A DNA stretch of 53,029 nt from Desulfovibrio sp. OttesenSCG-928-G15 (GCA_030266525.1 JAJDIC010000004.1:1-53029), one strand, 5' to 3'; counted from the stretch's first letter, positions 26,135 to 34,322 are shown. Notes: generated by a model not told the origin, from the letters alone. Numbers and translations are program-made.

Positions 26135-27109
26135 TTATTCAGAGCCCATGCGAAGATAGGCCAGAAGGAACGGGTCGCTCAAAGCATCTGGCTGCGTGTC
26201 GAAAAAAGAGGCGAAAACCGTACCGCCGGTAAGGGGCGTTTCCCCGCAGACCGAAGGGCCAAGCTCCAGCACTTCAAACAAAAACGCCCCTTTATCAATA
26301 CCGTCCGCGCTACGCGGAACAGGGGGGGCTGTGTCCAGCACGTCGTCAATGCGCAGAAGGGAGCTGTCAGTAATACGCGGCAACAAGGAATAGGGAGAGG
26401 GGTGGCGCTGGGGGGCAATGGCGCTTTCCACCGCGTCTGCCGCGCTTATGGCCTCTGCGACTGAACCGGCGGTGTTGGCGAAATTTGCAGTGCCTGCGGC
26501 ATCAGCGCTGTTTGCAGCGCCAACGCCGTCAGCGGCGCCCGAAACGCCCGGCGAGGCCCCGGCGGCCTGGGCTGCACTGCCCCCCTTGGGGGCAAGCGTA
26601 GGGTTTTGGGCCTCCTTGACCAGTTCTTGAGGAATTTCGGCCATGGGCAATTCGGACAGGGGGTGCTCAAGGGAAATCTCGCATACGGAATGGCACAAGG
26701 GGGCCATACCCGCCCCGGCAGACTCGATAAGCGAGGCAAAGTCATCTTCCTTGCCGTCAGAGGAAGGCATGGGGTCCATCCCTTCCACGCCGACTGCGGA
26801 AGCATCTGTATGAAAATCCTGCAGCACAAAGCTGAACATTTCTGCCATATCCCGGCCGGAAAGCTGGGTGCCGTCTTCAAGCTCTACGGTAAAATCTTCC
26901 TTGACCGAAGCGGGAACAAAGCCATGCAGGCTGAGTATGGCACCGTCGTCAAAGTCAACCTGAACGTCTTCGCCCTGCTGGTCAAAGGTGGCAGAGTCCA
27001 GAGAAAAGCCGAAAACATAGACCCCGCCGGGGTGAACGTCTACCTTGACGCTCGTTCCCGCTGCGGGTTTCTGAATGGTGGTAGGGTCGGCAAAAGGTTT
27101 GCCCTGCAT
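26135..27109 (-). CDS. acidic protein with adhesin-prefix-like N-terminus, function unknown
   Basis: A 324-residue acidic protein. The N-terminal 85 residues are beta-rich (VKVDVHPGGVYVFGFSLDSA, VQVDFDDGAILSLHGFVP) and recall the prefix domain that opens large type I-secreted adhesins of the BapA kind. Residues about 175-235 are a low-complexity run of Ala, Gly, Ser and Asp (AADGVGAANSADAAGTANFA). The C-terminus contains ITDSSLLRIDDVLDTAPPV, a phrase like the pre-repeat region of such adhesins. There are no RTX calcium repeats, no Ig-like repeats and no signal peptide. It may be a short secreted protein or the remnant of a large one. I cannot assign a function. Confidence 0.5.
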   Translation of the reverse strand: MQGKPFADPTTIQKPAAGTSVKVDVHPGGVYVFGFSLDSATFDQQGEDVQVDFDDGAILSLHGFVPASVKEDFTVELEDGTQLSGRDMAEMFSFVLQDFHTDASAVGVEGMDPMPSSDGKEDDFASLIESAGAGMAPLCHSVCEISLEHPLSELPMAEIPQELVKEAQNPTLAPKGGSAAQAAGASPGVSGAADGVGAANSADAAGTANFANTAGSVAEAISAADAVESAIAPQRHPSPYSLLPRITDSSLLRIDDVLDTAPPVPRSADGIDKGAFLFEVLELGPSVCGETPLTGGTVFASFFDTQPDALSDPFLLAYLRMGSE

Positions 27110-27298
27110 GTCGGCTGGCCTCGTAAAACTGTGAAAACGCCCTCTTTCGGCCTATAGCACAAAGCACTAGGCGTGCCAAGGAGTGCAAATACCCCTCATT
27201 TACGCCTTGCAAAGGACGCGCCACACTGTGTCCCGGCGCTGTGGCGCTGTTTCCACCGCTACAGCCATAGCGGGAATTGCCGACGAATGCCGATTTTT

Positions 27299-27304
27299 TT
27301 GACA
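27299..27304 (+). promoter_or_regulatory. possible -35 box of the ClC transporter gene
   Basis: A perfect TTGACA stands about 95 bases before the start codon. No -10 box at standard spacing is convincing; TATGCT is only 12 bases away. The rest of the 285-base divergent space shows nothing clear. Confidence 0.25.
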
Positions 27305-27394
27305 AAACGATGAAAGTATGCTGCTTTAAGGGGTGTCCTTCGGCGGCAAAGCACCTACAGACAGCTCCATGCGTTCTGTCACAAGGAAAAGTCC

Positions 27395-28720
27395 ATGCTT
27401 CAGTTCATGCATATGTTTTCCCTTGCGGATAAAAACCCCTATGGGTGGCGTCCGCTTCTTTTGTGGGTGGGAGCAGCGTTTATCGGCCTTGCCGCCTATG
27501 CCCTTGGCGAATGCGCATCGCTGGCCTTTGGGTTTTTCCGCGATATTACCACGCAGTATGTGTGGTGGCCCTTTTTCAGCCTGATTACGGGCGGCCTCTT
27601 TTTAACCTGGTTCATGCACCGGGTAGGCCCCGGTACCGAAGGCAGCGGCATTCAGCAAGCCGTAGCCGCCATGCAGGTTTCTGAACACCCGGAGCAAATT
27701 TCCTGGCTGATCAACCTCAAGTTGGCCAGCGCCAAATTTTTCGCCCTGATCGTCGGTACTGCCTCCGGCTTTGTTGTCGGCCTTGAAGGGCCGACAGTGC
27801 AGATTGGTTCCAGCATTCTGTATTCCTGCCGAAAAGTGCTGCCCCAGGACAATGCGGTTTTTCGCAGGCAGTTGATTATGGCCGGAGGGGCCGCCGGGAT
27901 TGCCGCCGCATTCAGCGCCCCCATGGCCGGCCTGATGTTCGCCTTTGAAGAAATGGGGCGGCACGTTGTTCCGCGCAGCACCGCTCGCACGGCTGTAGCC
28001 GTTGTGCTTTCCGGCACGGTGGCTTATGCCGTCAGCGGCAGGGAGCGCTATTTCGGCGAAGTTTCCCTCAGCCTGCCGCCTTCACTGCATGTTTTCGGCA
28101 TCATGCTGGTAGTGGTAGTGCTTGGCGCACTTGCCGGAGGTTTTTTTTCCTGGCTGGCCATTCGCACCAACAAATGGCTGCCCTGGCCCGTGATGCGCTT
28201 TCGCATGAAGCACCCCTACCTGTTTGTTGTGGCCTGCGCCACCCTGCTTGCCTTGTGCGGTTTACTGGCCCCGGTGTACGGAAGCGGGGTTGAGCTTACC
28301 AAACATATGCTTTACGGCCACGCCGCCGTGGAGTGGTATTACCTGCCACTCAAAATACTCGCCCTGCTCCTGACCTGCCTTTGCGGCATACCGGGCGGCG
28401 TTTTTGCGCCTTCTCTCGCCATCGGGGCCGGGCTGGGAAGCTGGTTTCTCCCCCTGGTAGACATGCAATGGGGGCCGGAAATTCTTTCCATCGGCATGGT
28501 ATCCGTACTGGCAGCAGTAACCAGGGCACCCATGACCGCCGCCTTTATCATGATAGAAATGACAGACGGTCACGCCATGGTTCTGGAAATGCTGGCCGCC
28601 GCCATGATAGCGGTGCATATAGCCCGCAATTTTCACGTCCATTTCTATCATTCCCTGGCCATGCAGGCGCTACATACCATGCCGGAATCATTAAAAAAAG
28701 AGGAAGAAAACCCCGCATAA
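27395..28720 (+). CDS. ClC-type chloride channel or H+/Cl- antiporter
   Basis: A 441-residue membrane protein with the ClC signature segments: GTEGSGIQQAV (GSGIP-like anion site), GLEGPTVQIGSSI with the gating glutamate at residue 131, and GIPGGVFAPSLAIGAGLG (GxFxP). The FAFEEMG helix keeps a glutamate at the position used for proton transfer in E. coli ClcA, so exchange rather than channel activity is plausible. GLEGP rather than GREG followed by T or V argues against the fluoride-exporting branch. There are no C-terminal CBS domains. It is divergent from the adhesin-prefix-like gene and followed by a weak hairpin with a T run. Confidence 0.92.
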   Translation: MLQFMHMFSLADKNPYGWRPLLLWVGAAFIGLAAYALGECASLAFGFFRDITTQYVWWPFFSLITGGLFLTWFMHRVGPGTEGSGIQQAVAAMQVSEHPEQISWLINLKLASAKFFALIVGTASGFVVGLEGPTVQIGSSILYSCRKVLPQDNAVFRRQLIMAGGAAGIAAAFSAPMAGLMFAFEEMGRHVVPRSTARTAVAVVLSGTVAYAVSGRERYFGEVSLSLPPSLHVFGIMLVVVVLGALAGGFFSWLAIRTNKWLPWPVMRFRMKHPYLFVVACATLLALCGLLAPVYGSGVELTKHMLYGHAAVEWYYLPLKILALLLTCLCGIPGGVFAPSLAIGAGLGSWFLPLVDMQWGPEILSIGMVSVLAAVTRAPMTAAFIMIEMTDGHAMVLEMLAAAMIAVHIARNFHVHFYHSLAMQALHTMPESLKKEEENPA

Positions 28721-28758
28721 ACCGCCCTTTGCATGGCATGCGCGGGAGTTTTTTGTCC
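28712..28758 (+). terminator. possible terminator after the ClC gene
   Basis: CCCGC near 28713 can pair with GCGGG near 28749, with GCATG/CATGC inside, followed by TTTTTT. The stem is imperfect. Confidence 0.4.
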
Positions 28759-28800
28759 TTTTTGCGCCCAAGGGAAAACACACATAACACATTGGTTTAT

Positions 28801-28829
28801 TTGCTTTATTTTTTTTATGCTTGCATTAT
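28801..28829 (+). promoter_or_regulatory. possible promoter of the PaaK-like gene
   Basis: TTGCTT (28801-28806), a 17-base spacer and CATTAT (28824-28829) in an AT-rich stretch, about 90 bases before the gene. Confidence 0.4.
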
Positions 28830-28922
28830 TGTTTTCAAGTCGCTAGTAGTCATTGCATACACGGGGAAGCGCCGGTTACCAGGGGCTTTCCCGGAAAATG
28901 TTTTGTTCAAGGAGTATTCCCC

Positions 28923-30188
28923 ATGACCCGCAAGGACCGTACAGAAGGCATATACAGCCGCCGTGAAGTGCTGGATGACGGAGAGCGCAGGCAGTTTTAC
29001 CTGATTCAGCTCAAGGATCTGCTCTCCTATGCCTACCGTTATTCCGAAGACGTAAAAAAGCGCTTTGACCGCGCCCAGTTCAACGTGGAAAAGTTTCGCC
29101 AGCTCAGCGATTTGAAACATATTCCCATTCTCAAGAAAAAAGAGCTTATATTCCTGCAATCCATGGGACCGCGCCTTGGCGGGCTGTTGACCAAGGATAT
29201 TGGCGAACTCAAACGCATCTTCCTTTCCCCCGGCCCCATTTTTGACCCCGAAGATCGGGTAGACGATTATTGGGGATACACCGAAGCCTTTTATTCCGTG
29301 GGCTTTCGTCCCGGCGACGTGACCCAGGTTACCTTCAACTACCACCTCGCCCCGGCCGGGCTGATGTTTGAAGAACCGTTGCGCAACCTTGGCTGCGCCG
29401 TTATGCCTGCCGGTCCCGGCAACGCCGTTACCCAGCTTGAAATCATGCAAAAGCTGCGCATCCAGGGCTACGTGGGCACGCCCAGCTACCTCTTGCACCT
29501 CGCCCAAAAGGCAGAGGAAAAGGGCATTAACCTGCGCAAGGAAATGTTTCTGGAAGTCGCCTTTGTTACCGGCGAAAAGTTTTCGGAAAAAATGCGCACC
29601 ATGCTGGAAAAGAAATTCGACCTTATCATGCGCCAGGGCTACGGCACCGCCGACGTGGGCTGCATCGGCTACGAATGTTTCCACAAGTGCGGGCTGCACA
29701 TTGCCAACCGCGCCTATGTGGAAATTTGCCACCCGGATACAGGCATCCCGCTGAAAGACGGCGAAGTAGGCGAAATCGTGGTTACCGCCTTCAACAAGAC
29801 CTACCCGCTTATCCGCCTTGCCACGGGCGACCTCTCATACATTGACCGCGCGCCCTGCGCCTGCGGCAGGACCAGCCCGCGCCTCGGCAACATTGTGGGT
29901 CGCGTGGACACCACCGCCAGGATCAAGGGCATGTTCGTATACCCGCACCAGGTTGAACAGGTGCTTTCCCGCTTTGAGGAAATCAAACGTTGGCAGATTG
30001 AAGTTACCAACCCCGGCGGCATTGATGAAATGACCCTGTATGTGGAATCCAGCTCCTTCAAGCGCGAGGACGAGCTGCTTCACCAGTTCCGGGAAAAAAT
30101 CAAATTGCGCCCGGAACTCAAGGTTCTCGCGCCCGGCTCCCTGCCGCCGCAAATCCGGCCTATTGAAGACAAGCGCGTCTGGGATTAA
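28923..30188 (+). CDS. phenylacetate-CoA ligase-like AMP-forming enzyme (PaaK family)
   Basis: A 421-residue adenylate-forming ligase of the PaaK type, which activates aryl acids as AMP esters and then as CoA thioesters. Landmarks are YAYRYSEDVKKRFD at the N-terminus, GTPSYLLHLAQKAEE, RQGYGTADVGCIGYEC (the YGxTE-like adenylation segment), RLATGDLSYID and the CACGRTSPRLGNIVGRVD zinc-type region leading to the C-terminal lid KGMFVYPHQVEQVL. The start at 28923 has AAGGAG about nine bases upstream. In many anaerobes such ligases pair with indolepyruvate ferredoxin oxidoreductase, but no such gene is adjacent. The usual threonine- and serine-rich ATP loop is reduced here, so substrate and even activity are uncertain. 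Confidence 0.82.
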   Translation: MTRKDRTEGIYSRREVLDDGERRQFYLIQLKDLLSYAYRYSEDVKKRFDRAQFNVEKFRQLSDLKHIPILKKKELIFLQSMGPRLGGLLTKDIGELKRIFLSPGPIFDPEDRVDDYWGYTEAFYSVGFRPGDVTQVTFNYHLAPAGLMFEEPLRNLGCAVMPAGPGNAVTQLEIMQKLRIQGYVGTPSYLLHLAQKAEEKGINLRKEMFLEVAFVTGEKFSEKMRTMLEKKFDLIMRQGYGTADVGCIGYECFHKCGLHIANRAYVEICHPDTGIPLKDGEVGEIVVTAFNKTYPLIRLATGDLSYIDRAPCACGRTSPRLGNIVGRVDTTARIKGMFVYPHQVEQVLSRFEEIKRWQIEVTNPGGIDEMTLYVESSSFKREDELLHQFREKIKLRPELKVLAPGSLPPQIRPIEDKRVWD

Positions 30189-30214
30189 TCCCGCCGCTGC
30201 TGCTGCATAATGCC

Positions 30215-30255
30215 AATTGCCCTGTGCCGCTTTTTCGGCACAGGGCAATTTTTTT
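30215..30255 (+). terminator. intrinsic terminator after the PaaK-like gene
   Basis: AATTGCCCTGTGCCG (30215-30229) pairs perfectly with 30236-30250 across a six-base loop, followed by seven T. Confidence 0.92.
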
Positions 30256-30296
30256 ATTTTGAAAAGGTCAGCCTTTGGATTTGCCTCCGGCGGCCA

Positions 30297-30315
30297 AAGG
30301 GGGTGACCCCCTTTG
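30297..30315. repeat. short hairpin AAAGGGGG/CCCCCTTT
   Basis: A perfect 8-bp stem with a three-base loop, in a context (CCTCCGGCGGCCAAAGGGGG) that resembles a GC-rich intergenic repeat; a related CCGGAGGCGAAGCC phrase with a GCAGGGG/CCCCTGC hairpin occurs at about 39030-39075. Confidence 0.45.
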
Positions 30316-30349
30316 AAAACCCCATTCGTGTACGGGCACGGAGTAGCGG

Positions 30350-31267
30350 CTATGCAAACACGTACTCCGCGATATACTTGAGTGCTGTGCCTACAATCAC
30401 CGCGCCCAGCGCCCACTTGATAATGACAGCGGGCACAAACTTCTGGCAGCGGGCGCCAAGATACATTCCGGCCATACCGCCCACGCCAAAGAGCAGGCCA
30501 AGCGCCCAGTCCGGTGAAACAGACTGTTCCGGGAAAAAAGGAGCAATCATGCTGTAAAAGGCCACACCAGCGATAGAAGTAAGAAAGGTTCCCATCAAGG
30601 TAGCGCCGCTGATGGTGTGCACCGGCAAGCGGAACCAGGACACGAAAAACGGCGCGATAATGGCTCCGCCGCCAATACCATACGTTCCGCCCACTATGCC
30701 TACGATAAAACTCATGGCCACAATGCCCATTGTCGGGCAGGAATGCTCCTCGCCTTCAAAGGTGTAGGCGATGCGCCGCATGGTTTTTTCCGTTACCCGA
30801 ACGGAAAAATCTTTTGCCCCGCCCTTTACGGCATCACGGTTAATGATGCCGCGCGGGCCGGCCTGCTTGCGGGCCTTGAGCAAGTCACGCACCAGTTTGC
30901 CGCCGATATACAAAAGCACAAAAGCGGCAAAAAGCTTGAAAGAACGCGGATCAGGCAACCACATGACCCTGGCCAGCGCCCCGATGAATACCCCTGGCAA
31001 CGTACCCGCAGCAACGGCAATCGACAGCGGCCAGACCATGCGGCCTTCGCGGATATAGCGGTAAACCCCCGAAGGAATGGCCACCACATTATAGAATTGG
31101 TTCGTCGCGCTGACAGAAGGGTTGGTATACCCCAAGACGGACATCTGAAAAGGCAACAACAAAAAAGCCCCGGAAATGCCCCCCATGGAGGCGAAAAAGG
31201 AAACACCAAAAGCGACAAGAGGCGGAACAAGGGGAGAAACCTCTATTCCGGCAACGGAGAAATACAT
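30350..31267 (-). CDS. TauE/SafE family permease
   Basis: A 305-residue polytopic membrane protein of the TauE/SafE family. It has two homologous halves: ASMGGISGAFLLLPFQMSVL in the first and GIVGGTYGIGGGAIIAPFFV in the second, each a glycine-rich re-entrant type segment. A cytoplasmic loop of about 60 residues (KQAGPRGIINRDAVKGG to EGEEHSCP) links them. Family members transport sulfite, sulfoacetate, taurine-related anions or sulfide, but specificity cannot be read from sequence. The start at 31267 has a strong AAGGAGGG site. It is monocistronic and differs in sequence from the partial TauE/SafE gene at the window start. Confidence 0.9.
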   Translation of the reverse strand: MYFSVAGIEVSPLVPPLVAFGVSFFASMGGISGAFLLLPFQMSVLGYTNPSVSATNQFYNVVAIPSGVYRYIREGRMVWPLSIAVAAGTLPGVFIGALARVMWLPDPRSFKLFAAFVLLYIGGKLVRDLLKARKQAGPRGIINRDAVKGGAKDFSVRVTEKTMRRIAYTFEGEEHSCPTMGIVAMSFIVGIVGGTYGIGGGAIIAPFFVSWFRLPVHTISGATLMGTFLTSIAGVAFYSMIAPFFPEQSVSPDWALGLLFGVGGMAGMYLGARCQKFVPAVIIKWALGAVIVGTALKYIAEYVFA

Positions 31268-31466
31268 ACCGCCCTCCTTTTCGATACCTGTGCACGTCCA
31301 GGGGAAAAACCCATCCAGGTCACGAGTTTATTCTTTATCGTGACCATAACACGGCAAAAACACACTGTCTAGAGAAGGCAGGGTCTTTCTTTGAAGAAGT
31401 AAGAAGATCGCGCGCGACGTTTCTCCAAACCAAAAGGAGGCGAACCTCCCCGCTTTCCCACTTCTT

Positions 31467-31557
31467 GCCTCTCCCCAAAAAAGGGAGCGAAGCAAGCCTT
31501 TTTCCCAGTTTCTGCCTCTCCCAAAAAAAAAAGGGAGCGAAGCAACCCTTTTTCTCT
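31467..31557 (-). repeat. two tandem terminator-like hairpins with GAGCGAAGCAA loop
   Basis: Two units of about 46-50 bases. The second has AAAAAGGG and CCCTTTTT arms around AGCGAAGCAA; the first has AAAAAGG and CCTTTTT arms around the same loop. On the minus strand each is followed by T (up to ten). The loop contains GCGAAGC, a sequence known to form an unusually stable DNA mini-hairpin. Confidence 0.6.
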
Positions 31558-31582
31558 TCTCTACAAATATCGGCGAGAGCAG

Positions 31583-31711
31583 GGGAAACGCTGCATTTTT
31601 TCGCCTGGCAAGGCGCGCGACTTTTGTAAAGGCAGGCTGGACTCTTAAGTCCTGCCTGCCTTTACAAAAGTCGCAGCAACGCAGTCCAGGCGGAAAAAGG
31701 CAGCGTTTCCC
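31583..31711. repeat. 129-base imperfect palindrome
   Basis: The outer arms GGGAAACGCTGC and GCAGCGTTTCCC, the middle CGCCTGG and CCAGGCG, and the inner 21-base arms (31617-31637 and 31654-31674, including CTTTTGTAAAGGCAGGC) pair in register around a 16-base centre. The whole could extrude as a cruciform or, if transcribed, form a very long hairpin. There is no coding potential. Confidence 0.8.
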
Positions 31712-31720
31712 AAAACAAAC

Positions 31721-31750
31721 CCGCCGGGGTTATCTGCATAACCCCAGCGG
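31721..31750. repeat. 13-bp hairpin
   Basis: CCGCCGGGGTTAT and ATAACCCCAGCGG pair with one mismatch around CTGC. No T run follows on the minus strand, where it would be 68 bases past the flagellin-like stop. Confidence 0.6.
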
Positions 31751-31817
31751 ACCCGCGTAATGTCCGCTTCAGGGAGGAACGGACAAATATGGTTTTCCAT
31801 TGCTGGAATGACTTGCG

Positions 31818-32624
31818 TTATGACGACCGGCTGATGATATTGCCCTGTTCGCTTAACAGGTATGACAGGAGTTTGCCTGCCGGGTCGTCCTGTGCTCCGT
31901 AAATGGAGCGTTTTGCGGCCCTGTCCATTATCTGCGACTGCCGTTCCAGGGTTTTGGCGCTGGATTCAAACCCGGCAGCCACGCCCTTGTAGCTTTTGGC
32001 ATATTGCTCCGACTTGGTGGTCAGGGCGTCAATGGCATTTTGCACAGTCTGGGCGTCCGCAGGATCGGCAAAGGCGGTTTCCGCGTTATCCAGATCGCCC
32101 ATGGAAGAAAAGTCATGCAAAATAATATTCCGGGAATAGGCTCCCATTTGTATGCCGAGCCGGGCCGTGTTGCCGTTTACAGAAAGGCGCTCGTCCGACG
32201 GCCATGCCTTGCCGTCCATCAGGGAAATACCGTTATAGCTGCTGTTTTTGATGGTCGCTTTCAGCGAATCCAGCGCAGCGTTATATTCCTGCTTGTCCGC
32301 ATCTGTGGCAACGCCGTTTTGGGCTATGCGCCCGGCAACCGTACTCATACTTTTGAGTGCTTCGCTCACGCCGTTGGCTGAAGTTTCCAGCAGGTCGGCT
32401 ATTGTCTTGCCTTCATTCGCGTTTTTGGACGACTGGGTCAAAGCGCCCGCGTCACTGCGCAACCTGCCGGTCAGGGCTTCGGCCATCATCTGACGCCCGT
32501 TGCGCTGCTTCGGAGCCATTAGCTGCTCAAGAAGCCCGCTCTCCGCGCCCTCTTCAAGAATCCGGCGGAACAGCTCACTATTGGAACCGAGAAGTGAGGC
32601 AAGATTGCTGTTCAACGTGCTCAT
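31818..32624 (-). CDS. orphan flagellin-like protein under sigma-28 control
   Basis: A 268-residue protein with flagellin D0/D1-like helices: ALTGRLRSDAGALTQSSKNA, then ANGVSEALKSMSTVAGRIAQ, and a NSSYNGISLMDG turn equivalent to the flagellin FNGxxLLDG motif. The N-terminus (MSTLNSNLASLLGSNSELFR) lacks the classical flagellin opening, and the C-terminus ends SYLLSEQGNIISRSS without the canonical AQANQxPQxxLxLL helix. It may be a minor filament, cap-associated or secreted flagellin relative. The start at 32624 follows GGAGG. A near-perfect sigma-28 promoter precedes it. It is outside the flagellar operon. Confidence 0.75.
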   Translation of the reverse strand: MSTLNSNLASLLGSNSELFRRILEEGAESGLLEQLMAPKQRNGRQMMAEALTGRLRSDAGALTQSSKNANEGKTIADLLETSANGVSEALKSMSTVAGRIAQNGVATDADKQEYNAALDSLKATIKNSSYNGISLMDGKAWPSDERLSVNGNTARLGIQMGAYSRNIILHDFSSMGDLDNAETAFADPADAQTVQNAIDALTTKSEQYAKSYKGVAAGFESSAKTLERQSQIMDRAAKRSIYGAQDDPAGKLLSYLLSEQGNIISRSS

Positions 32625-32682
32625 GATACGGCCTCCGACAAACATACCCGGATACACACAGTGCGCATTGCCGGTACTTCTC

Positions 32683-32709
32683 TTATCGGAGGCAAAACCA
32701 TAAACTTTA
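32683..32709 (-). promoter_or_regulatory. sigma-28 (FliA) promoter of the flagellin-like gene
   Basis: On the minus strand TAAAGTTT (32702-32709), an 11-base spacer and TCCGATAA (32683-32690) match the FliA consensus TAAAGTTT-N11-GCCGATAA with one mismatch. Transcription would start near 32676, about 50 bases before the ATG. Confidence 0.85.
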
Positions 32710-32821
32710 GGGAAAGGCTGATGTATTCCTTTTGGCAGGCGCAAGCCCTTTTCAAGAGGGGGGCAGGACGGAAGAATCATTCCTCGGAATTATCGGAGGC
32801 GGCCCGCAAGGCATATTCCCG

Positions 32822-32930
32822 TAGAGCAGAGCACCTTTGAGATTTGCCGCTTAACGGCAAACGCTCTGCAAGGATTGGCGGACAAATCCTTGCAGAGCGT
32901 GCATACATTTTCAAAGGTACAATGCTCTAA
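32822..32930. repeat. palindromic repeat element, copy 1
   Basis: A 109-base imperfect palindrome after aroA. The outer arms TAGAGCA...CCTTTGA and TCAAAGG...TGCTCTA match at 15 of 19 positions. Inside are a TTTGCCG/CGGCAAA hairpin and a perfect 16-bp hairpin (32861-32876 with 32885-32900, ACGCTCTGCAAGGATT). Two internal blocks recur, inverted, at 47536-47613. Confidence 0.75.
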
Positions 32931-34306
32931 CAGGGGTTTTTTGCCCCTGTTGCCTTTTCCCACAAGGTCCAAAACTCGGGGAAGGATTTGCTGACACAAG
33001 CGGCATCATCAATATCCGGGACAAAGGGCGTATCGTTTGCGCCAGCCCCGATGCCCAGCAGGGACAGGCTCATGGCCAGGCGGTGGTCGCCGTGGCTGGA
33101 AAAGGTCCGGTTGCGCACGTTCCCCTGCAAAGCCGTGGCTGGCGGGAAAATGCGCAGGCCGTCGAGCAGTTCTTCCACAGTACAGCCCGCTTTGCGCAGT
33201 TCTTCCGCCGGGGCGGTGATGCGATTGCTTTCTTTCAGCGGCAACTGGCTGGCCCCGCGTATTTCTGTGGGGCCTTCGGCATGGTAGGCAAGCGCGGCCA
33301 CCGTGGGCACAAGGTCCGGGCAGTCGCCCATATGTACCTTGACTCCCCTAAGCCGTGACGGATACACGGTTATGCCCGTGCCGTCTTCCTCAACCCGTGC
33401 GCCCATGCGACGCAATATGCCCTTGCATTCCATGTCGGCCTGCATGCTGTCCGGGTTGAGCCCGAGCATCTTGACAGGCGTTTGCCCAACAGCCCCGGCA
33501 GCCAGAAAATAGGCCGCAGAGGTCCAGTCGCCCTCCACGGTATAACGCCCGGCAAGGTAGCTTCCGCCAAACACGCGAAACCGTATGCTTTTCGGGGAAG
33601 TACGGCGCATGCTTTGCCAGTCGGCCTCCTTCCACTCACCCTCCACCAGCGTTTTCACGGAAAAGGCGATGCCGAAAAGCTCCAGAGTAGCCAGTGTCAG
33701 GGCCACATAGGGCCAAGAGACAATCCGCTCGCCCTGCAACGCTATGCGCAGGCCGGAAGCGCTGCCCAGGGGCGCGGCCATGAGCAGGCCCGAAAGATAC
33801 TGGCTTGAAGCATCACAAGAAATGACCACAGAGGGCGTTCCCCCGGCCCCTTGTTCGCTGGAAAAACCCTTCGCCTGCAACACCAGCGGCAGACAGCCCT
33901 CTTCCCCTTCAAACGTCACTTGCGCACCCAGAGAAGAGACGGCCCTGGCCAGTTCGCCCATGGGGCGTTCCTGCATGCGCCCGCTGCCGTGCAGCCGGAA
34001 CAAGCCGGTTCCGGCGCTCAAAAGAGCCATGCCGAAGCGGCAGGTGGTGCCGGATTCGCCGACATACACATCTTTGGCGGGCAGGCCCGCGCTTCCGCGG
34101 ATTTGCCCGTTTACCCCACGCACGGCATAGGTTCCGGGGGCCTGTCTTTCGCATTGCGCACCAAAAAGCCCAAGCAACTCCACAGTGCGGGCGATATCGT
34201 CGCTTTCAAGCACGTTGGATACAACGCTACGCCCCTCGGCCAACGCGGCAGCCATGAGCATCCTGTGAGAAATGGACTTTGACGGCGGAGCGGGAAGTTC
34301 AATCAT
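32927..34306 (-). CDS. aroA: AroA, 3-phosphoshikimate 1-carboxyvinyltransferase (EPSP synthase)
   Basis: A 459-residue EPSP synthase, which joins shikimate 3-phosphate and phosphoenolpyruvate on the way to chorismate. Active-site segments are visible: PPSKSISHRMLMAAALAEG with the catalytic lysine, ESDDIARTVELL, YVGESGTTCRF in place of the more common GNAGTxxR, ISCDASSQYLSGLLMAAPL, and LPLKESNRI and GDHRLAMSLSLLG near the C-terminus. The start at 34306 is the first ATG of the conserved domain; the frame runs to 34393 inside the upstream gene. It begins 17 bases after the PurL stop. Glyphosate tolerance class cannot be judged safely by eye. Confidence 0.95.
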   Translation of the reverse strand: MIELPAPPSKSISHRMLMAAALAEGRSVVSNVLESDDIARTVELLGLFGAQCERQAPGTYAVRGVNGQIRGSAGLPAKDVYVGESGTTCRFGMALLSAGTGLFRLHGSGRMQERPMGELARAVSSLGAQVTFEGEEGCLPLVLQAKGFSSEQGAGGTPSVVISCDASSQYLSGLLMAAPLGSASGLRIALQGERIVSWPYVALTLATLELFGIAFSVKTLVEGEWKEADWQSMRRTSPKSIRFRVFGGSYLAGRYTVEGDWTSAAYFLAAGAVGQTPVKMLGLNPDSMQADMECKGILRRMGARVEEDGTGITVYPSRLRGVKVHMGDCPDLVPTVAALAYHAEGPTEIRGASQLPLKESNRITAPAEELRKAGCTVEELLDGLRIFPPATALQGNVRNRTFSSHGDHRLAMSLSLLGIGAGANDTPFVPDIDDAACVSKSFPEFWTLWEKATGAKNPC

Positions 34307-34322
34307 GGCGCACCCGTTTTCG

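Larger units (their letters stand above)
31268..31817. other. gene-free stretch rich in palindromes
   Basis: Between the TauE/SafE start and the flagellin-like stop there is no credible gene. It holds two hairpins with a GAGCGAAGCAA loop (31477-31557), a 129-base imperfect palindrome (31583-31711), a third hairpin (31721-31750) and a smaller TGTCCG/CGGACA hairpin (about 31759-31787). On the minus strand the copy at 31523-31550 is followed by a long T run, so part of this is the terminator region of the flagellin-like gene. Confidence 0.8.

Noticed and set aside
31467..31750. A CRISPR array
   Set aside because: The repeats are palindromes of different lengths with no regular unit-spacer pattern.
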